Origin: Pseudomaricurvus alcaniphilus
GTDB lineage: Bacteria; Pseudomonadota; Gammaproteobacteria; Pseudomonadales; Cellvibrionaceae
NCBI RefSeq assembly: GCF_011440395.1
Contig: NZ_JAAOIX010000009.1
Coordinates: forward strand, 124,001 to 188,000
DNA length: 64,000 nucleotides
Reading direction: 5' to 3'
Part shown: one piece after another, positions 44,801-53,696 of the stretch
How the letters are laid out: each line of letters opens with the position of its first letter
Numbering within the stretch: position 1 is the first letter of the stretch
The notes under the pieces: model-generated
Database searches by the model: none
What the model saw: the letters and a program-made list of their open reading frames with translations, nothing else
Told to the model about the DNA's origin: nothing
Position numbers and translations under genes: made by a program

Positions 44801-47800
44801 AGCCGCCGGCAAGACCGGCAATCAAGGGGGTATTTACCACCCCTTCCATACTGAAATTGCGCGCGTTGGGACCGGCGCCGAGGTATACACGGGAGTTCGA
44901 ATTGACGCCCGCATTCACCGTAATGTTATCGGGTATACCCTTGGCAACATCGACATTGGACTCCAGCACAAAGCGGCCGGAGCCGCCATCATTGGCCTTT
45001 TGACTGCTGATTACGCTGCCCGAGTGATTGATGTAATTTGCACCCACGCCACCTTTGATGTTCACTGATAACCGGTCTGCATCCACTACGGTACCAGAGA
45101 ACTTGATCGTTCCTGCAGCGCCACCGGCGCCCGCTCCGCCGGGGCCACCTATGCCGCCTACGCCGCCATCGCCGCCAGCGCCACCGCTGCCGCCGCCACC
45201 ACTGTGACTTCCGCCGGCACCGCCTTCCTGAATACTGCCCACGGCACTACCGCCTTTAGTGCCTGCGGCCCCATTACCGCCAATTGCAGATGCGGTGCTT
45301 GAGTTAACAAAAATTTCACCCTTGGCTGCAATTTCAAGTGCGCCACCACCGGCACCTCCTGCACCACCGGTGCCGCCAGTTCCACCACCGGAGCCGTAGC
45401 CACCGCCACCGCCACCTGCGCCAGACTCCCCGCCGCTAAACGTACCACCAGCTTCGCCGCCGCCTCCGGCACCGCCACCGCCACCGGCGCCAGCACCACC
45501 GCCGCCGCCGCCTGTACCACTGGAGCCACCGCCTCCTCCGGACAATGCGGTGCCTCCGGTAAAATTGTAGCCCGGGTTACCGACGGCACCGGCGCCACCA
45601 TCCTCTCCGGGACCGCCATTGTCGCCTTTTTCCCCACTCCCAGGTGCACTTGTTATTTCGCCGCCTTCACCGTCTTCACCGCCACTACCACCGTACCCTC
45701 CATAACTGCGAGCACCGCCAGCATTAGAGAAACCGTTTATACCATCACCACCGCCGTTGCCATAGCCGTTGGTATTGCCAGGGTCGCCGTCGGCGCCATC
45801 GCCGCCAAAGCCGCCTCTGTAACCGGTACCCGGCTGCTCAAAACCGCCCGCGGCTCCGGCTCGGCCACCGCCACCGCCGCCGCCGCCAGAACCGCCGCCG
45901 CCGGTATTGTAACCTCCATCCCCTCCAGAAAATCCCGACTGTCCCGGCTCACTGCCACCGCTGCCGCCCGATCCACCGAGCCCACTACCAAAGGGGCCGG
46001 ATGGCGCACCGCCTTCTCCAAATCCAGGGCCGCCATCTTCACCGTCCTCAGCCGGTTCGGCTGATGAACTACCGCGGCCACCACCGGCCCCACCATCTGC
46101 GCTGCCCGCGCCGCCACCGCCGGGCCCAGCTGTTGAATTGGAAGCCGAGACATTAAAGGTCACACCTGTGCCAACGGTGACATCATCGCCCGCCAACAGG
46201 GAAAGACCTTTACTCCCGGACGCTCTAATGGTCGAATTATTGGCAATGACCAGGTCGCCGGCGAAGCGAATCTGGGCGACCTGATTCGACTCTGTAAAAA
46301 CAGTGCTAATGCCGGCATCTGCGGCAGAAATACTGGGCCCCCCGACAGACGAGTCCCAGCTCGAAGCGATAACATAACTTTCGTAGCTGCCGTCGGAAGT
46401 GGCATCGACGTAAATAATGCCCGACGAAAGCTTGCCGCTGTTGGTGTTAAAATTGACCGAATACATCAAATAGGTTGGCAGCGAGCTCTGGGTAGCCTCA
46501 ACCCCGGTGCCACTTACCAGGCTTTCCGCGGCGATGTTATCGATCAACACCGAACCGGCAGTCCAGCTAACGTTACGCAATGCGGTAAAGGAGTCCGGTA
46601 ACTCCACCCGGGTAAAGCCGGCACCGCCAGTCACTTCAATCGACTTGGTGACCCGGCTGCCATTGAGAGTGGTGCCCGTTAGCAAGATGGTTTCAGTACC
46701 CGCCTCCAGCCTGGCCACAGACAGCGCATGCAAGGCAAAGCCATCGCCATCCTTGTGGCGCAGGGTAAATACGTCACTGCTGCTCGCCGCTTGCGCTGCT
46801 GCGCCCAGCTGTGTATTGCGCTCAATGGTATTGGTGCTGGAGAGAACGAAGTCATCTTCTGTGTGAGAGGTTAACCCACCGGTGTAACTGTCGAATTCTA
46901 TGGCGCTGGAAAAATCGGTAAAGCTGGAGAAGCCCGCCGACTCAAGCACTACCTTGGCCTGGGCCAGAACTACATTATCGCCATTTATGCTCGCGTCAGC
47001 CGCCCGTGACAGCTCTTCGAAAGTCAGGCTATCCCCGGCAGATGCCCCACCCACGACCCGGATCTTGTCCGCGCCATCGGTATACAACAGATCGATACCG
47101 TTGCCACTGAGTACGCCGTTGTTCACCACCCAGTCAACACTGGCGGTATTGGCGTCGCCATTGGCATCGACAGAGTTGTCCACCAGCAAACTGTCCACAT
47201 TAAAGCTCAGGTCGCTGAAAAAGTTGGCGTAGCCTGCCCCGGTTGCAGGCAGTACCAGTGGGTCGACAATAGCCAGCTTGAGGGTGTCAATGCCGCCGTC
47301 ACCGCTAACCCGGGTGGCGGCACCAATTCGCTGGATGGTAATTTCGTCATCGCCAGCGGCGGCGTCTACCTTCACCGTTAACCCGCTGACATTGTGGTCA
47401 AGGGTCAGCTTGTCGCTGTTTTGCCCGAGCTTGAATTCCGCTTCCTCGAACTCCGCGAAGCCAACCTGGCCAATGGGGCCAAGCCCGGACAACAGGGCAC
47501 CGCTGGCATTTTCTCCCAAGCTGGCACCGCTGGTAGGCGTAGTGACAGCAGTGATATCAAACTCAATCTTGTCACTATCATCCGCTGTACTATCACTGCC
47601 GGCATTTATGCTTAGCCCGTTGCCGCCGAGCACTTTAATAAGGTCACTCTTCAACCCGAGATTGATGATGACTCCGGCGGTCGCCTGCTCGACCCGCACA
47701 ATGTCTTCCCCGCCACTGGAACCCGGATCCATGGAGATGGTGGTGGTAATACTGGTGTCGCGTAAGGTCAGGTCATCGTCAGTGGCGGCCAGGGTAATAT

Positions 47801-50800
47801 CCAGGCTGCTGAAGCCCTCATAGCCGATTTGACCTGGGCCACTCATGGTAAAGCCAGTGATGCTGTCGCCATCGACAAAACCCGGGATGCCGGAAATCGT
47901 GTTGGCGGTGTCGTCAACGGCCAGTGAGCTGTTGCTGCCTGCGCCGCCATCGAGCACCAATGGTGCGCCAATATTGGCCAGGCTTCTGGCGGCACCCGGA
48001 CGGGCATCGCCAATAGTGACCGCGTCACTAGCGCCGCGCAGGTCGACATGGGTTTCTGTGGTCAGGTCCCAGACCAGCAACCGGTCTTGTCCGTCACCGT
48101 CGGACAAATTAATGTCGATCAAATTGGCACCGCTGGTGGCCAACACTTGCTGGTCATAGGCGCCGGCCTGCAGTTGATCGAATACCCCGGCACTACCCGC
48201 GCGCAGCTGGTTGTCCGTCAGCAACCAGTCGGTGGCTTCGGTATTGCCCTGATTGGTAAAGTAAACCTCCTCCACGTTGAATGTCGTCAAACCCGGAGCA
48301 AGCGTCGTACCGGCCAGTTCGCCGTTAAGGGTTGCAGTGGCGCTGTCTTCGCCACCCCCCAAATCGAGGATGATGCGGCGAGTCAAATCATCGATTTGAG
48401 CCTGGTCATCACCCAGTCCCAGGCGCAACTCTACCTTTTCAATTGACTGGTTGTAACGCAAGGCACCAGGCGCTGCCAGGCCAACCAGGGCCAGGGTGCC
48501 TATCTCCGCCAGGCGGCCGGACACATCGGCACTGGAATCAAAAATCAAATGATCCACACCAGTACCGCCGCTGACATCCAGGTCGGCAGCAATACCTTCA
48601 ACAGAACCGTCTTTGCCGACGGTTACCGTATTGTCGCCCCCAACCAGATTCACCAGGGTATAGCCGGCCAATGTCTCCAGTGCAATGGTATCGCCAAACT
48701 CACTGGCGTTGATGATTAGGTCGCCAGCGATGGTGTTATACACCCGCAAATCACTACCGGCGGTGGTTGGCCCCAGGTCCAGCTGGAAGCTTTCAATGCC
48801 GGTATAATTGATCTGGTCGGTGACGGCGCCTGCGTCGGTTTCCATGCGGGTAACCCGCAGGGTATCGTCAAATAACTCCAGCCCGGCAACACCGTCGAGG
48901 CTCTTGCCGTCGCCCTTGACTATCGCCGCGTCCTCACCGTCGCCACCGATCAGGGTCACGTTATCGAACGCCGTTACCAGAAGGTCGTTATCGCCACCAC
49001 CATCAAGGGTGACGGTAATCAGGTCGGAGACATCAATATTGTTGCTGCCGGCGGAGACTTCCAAGCGATCATTACCCCCCAGCCCCAGCACCTCCAGTTC
49101 ATCCTTGTCGGGCGAGCTGTTGATAATAAAGGCCGTGGAATCGCGACCCGGTGTGCGATCCTGTAATTGCACTATGTCCCGGGAAATCTTTTTACTGCTG
49201 CCCCCTTCAGGGTCGCCTTCCAGGTCGGTCTCATCGAAGCTGGCGAGCACACCGGTGACCACCAGGTCGTCCGCCTCGCCCGTGCCGGTAAAGACCACCC
49301 TGTCGACGTCGGCATTGGCTTTGGATTTATCCGCTGAACTCAAATCCACTGCCAGTAATTCGATGTCTGTACCGGTCAGGTCGCCAATGGTTAGCTGATC
49401 GGAACCCCCTGCAGCCGTAATGGACAAATTTTCGATATTGTCGATTACCAGGTTTTCCAGCTTGCCGTTACCACTGGCCATGGTGGTCAACAATACCTTC
49501 TGCTCGCCGCCCTCCATAAAGCGACTGAGCAATATATTGTCATCGGCTTCAACCGCTCCCACCACACCTCCGCCGTAGGTGCCTTCCGTCAGGGCGAAGC
49601 TACCCCCGACGGTCAAACGATCCGTATCGCCAGTGGCATCTGCCGCTTCGATAAGGGTGTCGACACCTTTGCCCGGTGCCCAGAGGTAGGTGTCACTGCC
49701 GCTGCCCCCGGTCGCGGTGTCATTGCCGTCCCCGCCTGCGAGGCGATCATCTCCCTCGCCGCCAATCAGGTTGTCGTCACCACCGCCGCCCTGCAGGCTG
49801 TCATCGCCCGAGCCACCGTCCAGCGTATCCCCGTTGCGGCCGCCGACCAGGCGGTCGTCGTGTTCATCACCACGCAGCATGGCGACACCACCACCGGCAT
49901 AGGAGAGTACGTCGTCGCCACTGCCACCTCTGAAATTGACACTGGCCATCACGGTGCTGTCGACCACGATAGAGTCGTCACCCGTACCCCCGACCGCCGT
50001 TATGTGTTTGACGTTCTTAAATTGCTGCTGGGCGCGCTCTTCGCCGCCGTTGACGTGAAAACGCACCAGCAGGGTTTCACCGCCGGCCGGGTTGTTCTCA
50101 TCGGTCAAACCCAGCGACGTCACCGTGAAGCCTTCATTTACCTCTGTGTCGGAACCCTGGCGACCGACTCCGGTATTGACCCGCCGGTCGGCGGTACCAC
50201 CGGTACCATCACCCATATGCAGCTTCAGCGTTCCGTTGCTGTCCACCGCGCCGATCTCCGGTGGATTCAGCACTACGCCTGCGAGCACCTTGGCATCGTC
50301 AAGCTGGTAAATATCAAAATCAAAAATAAGTGCACTGGCCAGGAGATAGGTTTCGTCGGCCAGAATCACTTCCAATGGGCTGACACCCACGGAAGCAAAA
50401 ATAAATGCTTCCAATCCGGCGTAGAGGGAGCCGGACATATTAAACAAGCCAAAGGGGTCGGCATTCAGAATAAGGTCCTGCTCGCCGAGGCGCACTCTAC
50501 CGTCGTAGGTAAACGGGCTTTCAGGAACCTCAATGGCGGTGCCATTGCGCACTCGATTTACGTAGTCGTTCTGGGAGTCGTTCTGTGGCTCGGGCAGGTC
50601 ATTCAGGTCAAAATAAATATCGGTGGCAAAAAATACTTTCACACCGGCTTTGAATTCAGCAACCAATAGATCGGGACCAACACTGGCGCCCGCAGACAGC
50701 TTGGCGCTAATAGTAATTTCAGGGCCATCACCGGCATCCGCATCGGTGGGCACATAGACACCGTCCTGCAGATTGGCGGGAGCATCTTCACCGATATGGT

Positions 50801-52784
50801 CATCCCAAAAAAAGCCATCGGCGAGTCGATGAGCATTGTCGTCGATACTCTGTTGCAAAGCGTCATCGCTGGAAAAATCCAGGCTTTGGGTAAGGGCATT
50901 GGCCCCAAACAGGTCGAAGCCGGCGTCGATATCAAATGCCGCACCGATATCAAAACGAAAATCTGCGGTTAAAAACGGCGCAATAATGGGTATGGATATT
51001 TCAAAGAAATAACCGAAATTAAAATCCAGGGCGGCGTTAATCAGCACCGGCGAAGTGTCGCCCAGTAGCATGGCCTCTACCAGCGATGGATCCTGCAAGA
51101 ACGGAAAACTGATCGCGCCACTGACATCGCCGAAAAACTTGGATGTTTTTTCACTCTCTGATTTTACTTCTTCCAACAGTGTCTTGTTGGGGTCTCTGCC
51201 AATTACCTTGACCGGGCGCTTCTTGGCGGCCTCTGCATTGGCCTCATCGTCATCCGGATCCGGATCTTCCCCGACATCGCGTTTGCCGTTAGCGCCAATC
51301 TGGAGGGTAAAGCTGAGCATACTGGGGGCATCAGGCAAGCCCTCGGCAATAGGCCCCATCTGAAAAATAACATCCAGCAATTCGACCACAGCCTTGGCCT
51401 GGGTCAAATCCTCCAGCAGTGCATCTTTTTCCTTTTTAGAGAGGTCTGTGCGAAACGGCGTTGAGATAATACCCAGGTCGATGGGCGTCACCTTGCCGAG
51501 GTCTAACGCCTCACCGATATCGCTGAGTACCGGGATAGGCAGGGTGAGAAAATCGATCACCGGCTTGAGCGGCGCAGCGCCCAATTGAAAACCCGCGATA
51601 AACGGGTCCACCGTTTCGGAAATAAAAGTGCCCAGATCCAGGCGCACGTCTTCATATTTGAAAATAATATCATCGCCAAAAGCATTCGCCTGGGTGTTGT
51701 CATTGGCGAAAAACTGTTTGATATTGACGTCACCCTCTACCCCGAGATTAAAAGTACGGCTGGACTCCGCCACATCGGCAAAGTCCGGCAACATGGCAGC
51801 GTCGATATCCAGATTGATTTCAGCGGCGCCGCTGACTACACCGTCCACCACCAGGGAATCGATCTCAGCGCGAGTCATGCGACTGTCGTCATCAGTGCCG
51901 GCAATATCAATCGTCATTTCACCGAGGAACTGGCTGCCGCGGGCAGCGATGGGCGCGATCGCGGGATCAATCAGGGTTGCGTCCTTGCCCGGGCGCCCGA
52001 CATCCATCTGGATCAGGGCGCCGAAAATTCCCGCCGTACCTTTGGCCTGCAGTATTCCATCCGTGCCGCCATCAAGTACGGCGCTGAGGTTATCCAGCAT
52101 CAATTCATTGCTGAATCCGGTTTCGACAAAAAAGATTGAGAAATCATCGACGTCCTCGTACACACCAAAGACCAGGTCGAGACTCCAGTCGTAGCTGAGA
52201 GAGACTTCTTCATCAATGCCGAGTTTGGCATCGAGTACGGCATCCGGGCCAAGCGCCAGGTCCAGCGCTATGCGCGCGCTTTCAGTGCCGCCCAGGGTAA
52301 GGGAAAAGAGGTATTCGGAATTGTCGCCGTTGGTGCTGTCGAGGATACTATTACCGACGATCAAGTCGCCCAGGGAATTGCGCAGGCCTTCTTTGACATC
52401 TTCGGCATCGGGTCCAAACGGGCCCGACGATACTACGCTGAAACTGTCCAGCCGTGCCGATATGCGCTCGGCAATTTGCCCCACCTGTTTGTCCGCCAGC
52501 TGGGTACCGATCAGAGGGATCGGCGCAGAGAATATTTTGTCGTTGAGTTCGCTTTGCAGCTTATCGAAATAGTCGTTGAGGCCGCCGTTATCGAGAATGC
52601 CAAGGTCGGCCGATAACAGTAATCTCGGTTCCAGCGCTTCGAACTGCACTTTGCGCTGCACTTGTTGCGGTCGCCTTGCTGACGCCAGTGATTTTCCCAG
52701 TGGAGGTTTGGGCCAGTTTTTTTTTCTTGTACCCAGTAGTGAACCAATAAGTCCCTTGCTCTTGGCGGCAAATGGAAATGCCAT
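38859..52784 (-). CDS. Giant LEPR-XLL repeat protein with RTX, PKD-type and dockerin-like modules
   Basis: 4641 residues from ATG 52784 (GGGAGAAGGGG upstream). The N-terminus is basic, without a classical signal peptide, and carries LEPRLLLSAD at 51-60, the LEPR-XLL motif of very large repetitive proteins. Order after that: beta-rich unknown region (60-930); RTX nonapeptides (about 941-1041, GGSGDDSLQGGGGDDNL type); long repetitive beta-helix-like region with recurrent D/N-G-G turns; glycine-rich block (about 2215-2565); propeller-like repeats (about 2831-3175, SPDGASVYVTGG type); seven WGDG PKD-type motifs (about 3375-4395); dockerin-like EF-hand pair (about 4280-4336, DLNGDNLINLYDI and DLNGDGVIDYDDI); and a C-terminal RTX block (about 4506-4580). 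Probably a calcium-stabilised surface or secreted adhesin, exported by the downstream genes (inference). Confidence 0.95.
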   Translation of the reverse strand: MAFPFAAKSKGLIGSLLGTRKKNWPKPPLGKSLASARRPQQVQRKVQFEALEPRLLLSADLGILDNGGLNDYFDKLQSELNDKIFSAPIPLIGTQLADKQVGQIAERISARLDSFSVVSSGPFGPDAEDVKEGLRNSLGDLIVGNSILDSTNGDNSEYLFSLTLGGTESARIALDLALGPDAVLDAKLGIDEEVSLSYDWSLDLVFGVYEDVDDFSIFFVETGFSNELMLDNLSAVLDGGTDGILQAKGTAGIFGALIQMDVGRPGKDATLIDPAIAPIAARGSQFLGEMTIDIAGTDDDSRMTRAEIDSLVVDGVVSGAAEINLDIDAAMLPDFADVAESSRTFNLGVEGDVNIKQFFANDNTQANAFGDDIIFKYEDVRLDLGTFISETVDPFIAGFQLGAAPLKPVIDFLTLPIPVLSDIGEALDLGKVTPIDLGIISTPFRTDLSKKEKDALLEDLTQAKAVVELLDVIFQMGPIAEGLPDAPSMLSFTLQIGANGKRDVGEDPDPDDDEANAEAAKKRPVKVIGRDPNKTLLEEVKSESEKTSKFFGDVSGAISFPFLQDPSLVEAMLLGDTSPVLINAALDFNFGYFFEISIPIIAPFLTADFRFDIGAAFDIDAGFDLFGANALTQSLDFSSDDALQQSIDDNAHRLADGFFWDDHIGEDAPANLQDGVYVPTDADAGDGPEITISAKLSAGASVGPDLLVAEFKAGVKVFFATDIYFDLNDLPEPQNDSQNDYVNRVRNGTAIEVPESPFTYDGRVRLGEQDLILNADPFGLFNMSGSLYAGLEAFIFASVGVSPLEVILADETYLLASALIFDFDIYQLDDAKVLAGVVLNPPEIGAVDSNGTLKLHMGDGTGGTADRRVNTGVGRQGSDTEVNEGFTVTSLGLTDENNPAGGETLLVRFHVNGGEERAQQQFKNVKHITAVGGTGDDSIVVDSTVMASVNFRGGSGDDVLSYAGGGVAMLRGDEHDDRLVGGRNGDTLDGGSGDDSLQGGGGDDNLIGGEGDDRLAGGDGNDTATGGSGSDTYLWAPGKGVDTLIEAADATGDTDRLTVGGSFALTEGTYGGGVVGAVEADDNILLSRFMEGGEQKVLLTTMASGNGKLENLVIDNIENLSITAAGGSDQLTIGDLTGTDIELLAVDLSSADKSKANADVDRVVFTGTGEADDLVVTGVLASFDETDLEGDPEGGSSKKISRDIVQLQDRTPGRDSTAFIINSSPDKDELEVLGLGGNDRLEVSAGSNNIDVSDLITVTLDGGGDNDLLVTAFDNVTLIGGDGEDAAIVKGDGKSLDGVAGLELFDDTLRVTRMETDAGAVTDQINYTGIESFQLDLGPTTAGSDLRVYNTIAGDLIINASEFGDTIALETLAGYTLVNLVGGDNTVTVGKDGSVEGIAADLDVSGGTGVDHLIFDSSADVSGRLAEIGTLALVGLAAPGALRYNQSIEKVELRLGLGDDQAQIDDLTRRIILDLGGGEDSATATLNGELAGTTLAPGLTTFNVEEVYFTNQGNTEATDWLLTDNQLRAGSAGVFDQLQAGAYDQQVLATSGANLIDINLSDGDGQDRLLVWDLTTETHVDLRGASDAVTIGDARPGAARSLANIGAPLVLDGGAGSNSSLAVDDTANTISGIPGFVDGDSITGFTMSGPGQIGYEGFSSLDITLAATDDDLTLRDTSITTTISMDPGSSGGEDIVRVEQATAGVIINLGLKSDLIKVLGGNGLSINAGSDSTADDSDKIEFDITAVTTPTSGASLGENASGALLSGLGPIGQVGFAEFEEAEFKLGQNSDKLTLDHNVSGLTVKVDAAAGDDEITIQRIGAATRVSGDGGIDTLKLAIVDPLVLPATGAGYANFFSDLSFNVDSLLVDNSVDANGDANTASVDWVVNNGVLSGNGIDLLYTDGADKIRVVGGASAGDSLTFEELSRAADASINGDNVVLAQAKVVLESAGFSSFTDFSSAIEFDSYTGGLTSHTEDDFVLSSTNTIERNTQLGAAAQAASSSDVFTLRHKDGDGFALHALSVARLEAGTETILLTGTTLNGSRVTKSIEVTGGAGFTRVELPDSFTALRNVSWTAGSVLIDNIAAESLVSGTGVEATQSSLPTYLMYSVNFNTNSGKLSSGIIYVDATSDGSYESYVIASSWDSSVGGPSISAADAGISTVFTESNQVAQIRFAGDLVIANNSTIRASGSKGLSLLAGDDVTVGTGVTFNVSASNSTAGPGGGGAGSADGGAGGGRGSSSAEPAEDGEDGGPGFGEGGAPSGPFGSGLGGSGGSGGSEPGQSGFSGGDGGYNTGGGGSGGGGGGGGRAGAAGGFEQPGTGYRGGFGGDGADGDPGNTNGYGNGGGDGINGFSNAGGARSYGGYGGSGGEDGEGGEITSAPGSGEKGDNGGPGEDGGAGAVGNPGYNFTGGTALSGGGGGSSGTGGGGGGAGAGGGGGAGGGGEAGGTFSGGESGAGGGGGGYGSGGGTGGTGGAGGAGGGALEIAAKGEIFVNSSTASAIGGNGAAGTKGGSAVGSIQEGGAGGSHSGGGGSGGAGGDGGVGGIGGPGGAGAGGAAGTIKFSGTVVDADRLSVNIKGGVGANYINHSGSVISSQKANDGGSGRFVLESNVDVAKGIPDNITVNAGVNSNSRVYLGAGPNARNFSMEGVVNTPLIAGLAGGSEAYGLLDKITNFDSFLDQVIAQVSDSQDKLWLQDIRADATDKVLSSPAVAAVVRLDKGVAGFADDDYTNYDMLLFINLSDTTLINPKLGVGNSASDTHLTDLLVGGVTRDTAFGGSGNTADLNGLGVGDVWVTLVPTNTSSSYINASIDGNVVSISHELLRNGEAAFISAPRPEGGDAPEFSGLQAVAASADGRTLYGINSASGSLVVSNAEDLAQRQLFKDGVNSVNGLAGATDVIVSPDGASVYVTGGNDQLIAVFARDVTTGDLAFDLAATNATGLGDNRYDTIAISADGGTLVIGGDDGGSVFNRGSDGSLLLAAENTGLDVDDVAVDDAGDWIYAVSATSNDLTVSARANFGSSTVAQTIDLTALGFTGASAVTLSNDEAFVYVTGSSGGLAVFARDGSSGELEHKETLLERVNGIRGIAGANDVAVSADGEKLYVSGGVGATLTVFDRDVGTGKLTLEQVLRGRTGLDSPADLAVAMGKVFVAAADELGASNNGGIAVFNRVAETVESVPLVVSYAAMEGLDLIFGGTDDVLKQVNAATVDRLDINMGDGFNRVDLLNVGADTIVRTGADGDIVTARSATVGAASVNIQTGGGEDSVVIRELAVGNDFDIDLGGGNDDIQIAGNKLPHGAGITLAGGADDDVLRFSSGLVTNPATGEPQPRPITPLSPLQPDGSVRVLYAAFEAGTEPGFGTVTYTSIESVPGFEPSEADAGGPYTISEGDQLSLDGLATPATGTAILNTRWDLNGDGVFGDAIGTDPVLSWQALVDLGMGDDGSYDISFEVTDDLLNVTLDTGLLTIGNTTPQISVTGTDAALVGAPYRLDFSAFDPGDDTIMAWEIDWGDGSEREVFASDTAFASHTYQTTGTFTPVLVVTDEDGTGSFAGDPDITPYTQAAAPVVVAPATPSIRSVGTTNNLEIFEGQAVTLRATAAGTPTGFSWDLDNDGVFGDEADFGSVAGADITLSIADLAALGLDDGTATYTIGVAVSYGSGTGGIGIDTATNTAGLTVLNAAPTAQLVNSTQAPNSPVDEGAAATIRFINQSDPSATDAGSGFKYSYDFDNDGSFEIFESSDSEVSAPASLLMDSGTRTVRAVITDKDGGSKELFTGVRVREVKPTLNVDGADTATEGQVYSLELSATDPGNDTISKWTVNWGDGSSQVVNAATASLTHTFADNGLRVIKISAQDEDGLYMTEKSVEVANIAPQLSITGASTIVEGEAYLLTLEATDPGADTLATWQIDWGDGSSETLPGSAETAQHVYTDDSGADTFTLVATATDEDGSYQKSLTVTVENVAPTTVLGGLGTVTAQLAGSAAVAADAVGVNEGSNFVLQIAPAYDPGDDTVTKYTIDWGDGSTPQEVAAPAPGSNGSIPTLEVNHVYADGDEVYTISVTLTDEDGDFLNATSLDVDVRNIKPLIALTGAPAVDEDQVYTLNLGAIVDPGTDTISNIIVDWGDGVVEESLAIGPVTHTYSGITGSEDKLIVVSLEDEDGLHTGVASKVVQVTEVIKIPVLSVAGAATALEGTPYSLTLGEFKEPGPNGAVIAVEQYVVHWGDGSESTYTSAGAVEHSFADGLINNLVTVDVITATQTYVKAAQLTVQVANAAPEILSLQLSEAPLPDLNGDNLINLYDISIVASSFGLDPSTDPLIAAADLNGDGVIDYDDIYTIYPYYGQTITPVLPQTGVGSLAEGGTAYIEGTFSDLGVADSHEALIDWGDGTTTVASVSSNQNGNGEGSFFGRHTYSGAGVYKVSVTLADYDEGSDKLETLAYVTGVAVRDGVLQIVGTENNDAITVQHNGTTGQLDVTAGFLGGTRSFDSAGLSGAVVFAGDGEDSVNVAADVEVPFLIFGGKGNDQLSGGGGDDVLVGGDGLDILSGMAGNDLLLGGADNDELEGGSDDDAALFGNASDEYTIALPTVTSLNPAVDGSDSPVDVEELIFDDTDDSFFSTNPWADDTVARLKGAASELDEADSTWLLFD
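45090..46140 (-). repeat. Low-complexity glycine-rich coding block inside the giant gene
   Basis: About 350 codons dominated by Gly with Ser, Ala, Asp and Glu (GGGGSGGGGGGGG-type runs). On the plus strand it appears as dense GCC/ACC/CCGCC repeats. The reading frame stays open throughout, so it is expressed sequence. It separates the beta-helical part from the propeller part and could be a flexible linker. Slippage and assembly errors are likely here. Confidence 0.85.
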
Positions 52785-52973
52785 GCCCCTTCTCCCTGCC
52801 AGGCTTGCGCCGTGCGGCGGTATGTGTCGGCTTCCGGTGCACACTTGAAGTAAAACGCGGAGCTGGGCAGTGCTGATCGGCTAACAGACAATGAATTTAG
52901 GTATCACGAGTGTTTTTCGAAAAATCCTTGCAGCAAACTTTTTATAAGGCAATAAAACCGGGCTGTCCATACT

Positions 52974-53594
52974 TTAGTGGCAGCGTGTTGTTCTGCGCGC
53001 CAGCCGTAACCCCAGTAACCCCAGTACCAACAAGAGACCGGTGGCCGGAGTGGGCAGGGTGCCGGCATTGGGGTTGGTGATAGTGATGGTTGCGGCAGCA
53101 CTACCGAATACCAATTCAACAGCGAATGGATTGGTCAGCTCCGTCAGGGACGAATCAACGATGAAGCTATTGTTGCCGGAGCTGAGGGCATCGAAGCTCA
53201 CGGTTGCAAGCAGGCCTTCAATCGCTGGCGGAGCGGATAACAAAAAATGCTCGGCATATCGCACGTGACCTGGTGCTAGAGAAGTAAGTAGCACCAACGG
53301 AACAGGGAAAAAGCCGCCACTTACAACACCCGTTGCAGCTACCAGGGAAGGGTCGAACAGCAGGGTAAAATCAAACCCTCCCAAACCTGGTGGTGGTGAC
53401 AGCCCACTGACCCAAATATCAACACTAAACGAATCGCCCACCTCAATGGAGCGGGCAGCCTGAATCCCCGCAGTAGACGGGTCAGCGTCCACAGAAAGTA
53501 TCGGTATCGCACTCGCGGGTGCCGCCAGCAGAGGGCACAGAACGCAGAGCAGCAGCATTAGCCGGTGGCGATAGCTGGCGATACCTGCGGGCAT
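52974..53594 (-). CDS. Cohesin-domain protein with PEP-CTERM-like C-terminal sorting signal
   Basis: 206 residues from ATG 53594 (an ATG at 53696 in frame would add 34). The signal peptide HRLMLLLCVLCPLLAAPASA is followed by a cohesin-like beta sandwich (about 35-170): IEVGDSFSVDIWVSG, LGGFDFTLLFDPSLVAATGV, GLLATVSFDALSSGNNSFIVD. The tail LPTPATGLLLVLGLLGLRLARR has the proline motif, hydrophobic helix and arginine cluster of PEP-CTERM proteins, though with PTP in place of PEP. It directly precedes the giant gene, which has a dockerin-like module, so it may anchor that protein to the surface (inference). Confidence 0.85.
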   Translation of the reverse strand: MPAGIASYRHRLMLLLCVLCPLLAAPASAIPILSVDADPSTAGIQAARSIEVGDSFSVDIWVSGLSPPPGLGGFDFTLLFDPSLVAATGVVSGGFFPVPLVLLTSLAPGHVRYAEHFLLSAPPAIEGLLATVSFDALSSGNNSFIVDSSLTELTNPFAVELVFGSAAATITITNPNAGTLPTPATGLLLVLGLLGLRLARRTTRCH

Positions 53595-53696
53595 CCCGAA
53601 CTGACTGCGTTTGGTTGACAGCGTATACGTGGTCAACTGTGTGCCTGGCGCAGACAATTCCCGCGCCGGCGCTCCGATCAAGCTCCAGCAGTGCAT

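Noticed and set aside
45100-46140. Dense GCC/ACC repeats resembling a repeat array or CRISPR
   Set aside because: Repeat units are irregular codon-scale, there are no spacers of constant length, and the opposite strand is an open glycine-rich coding segment.
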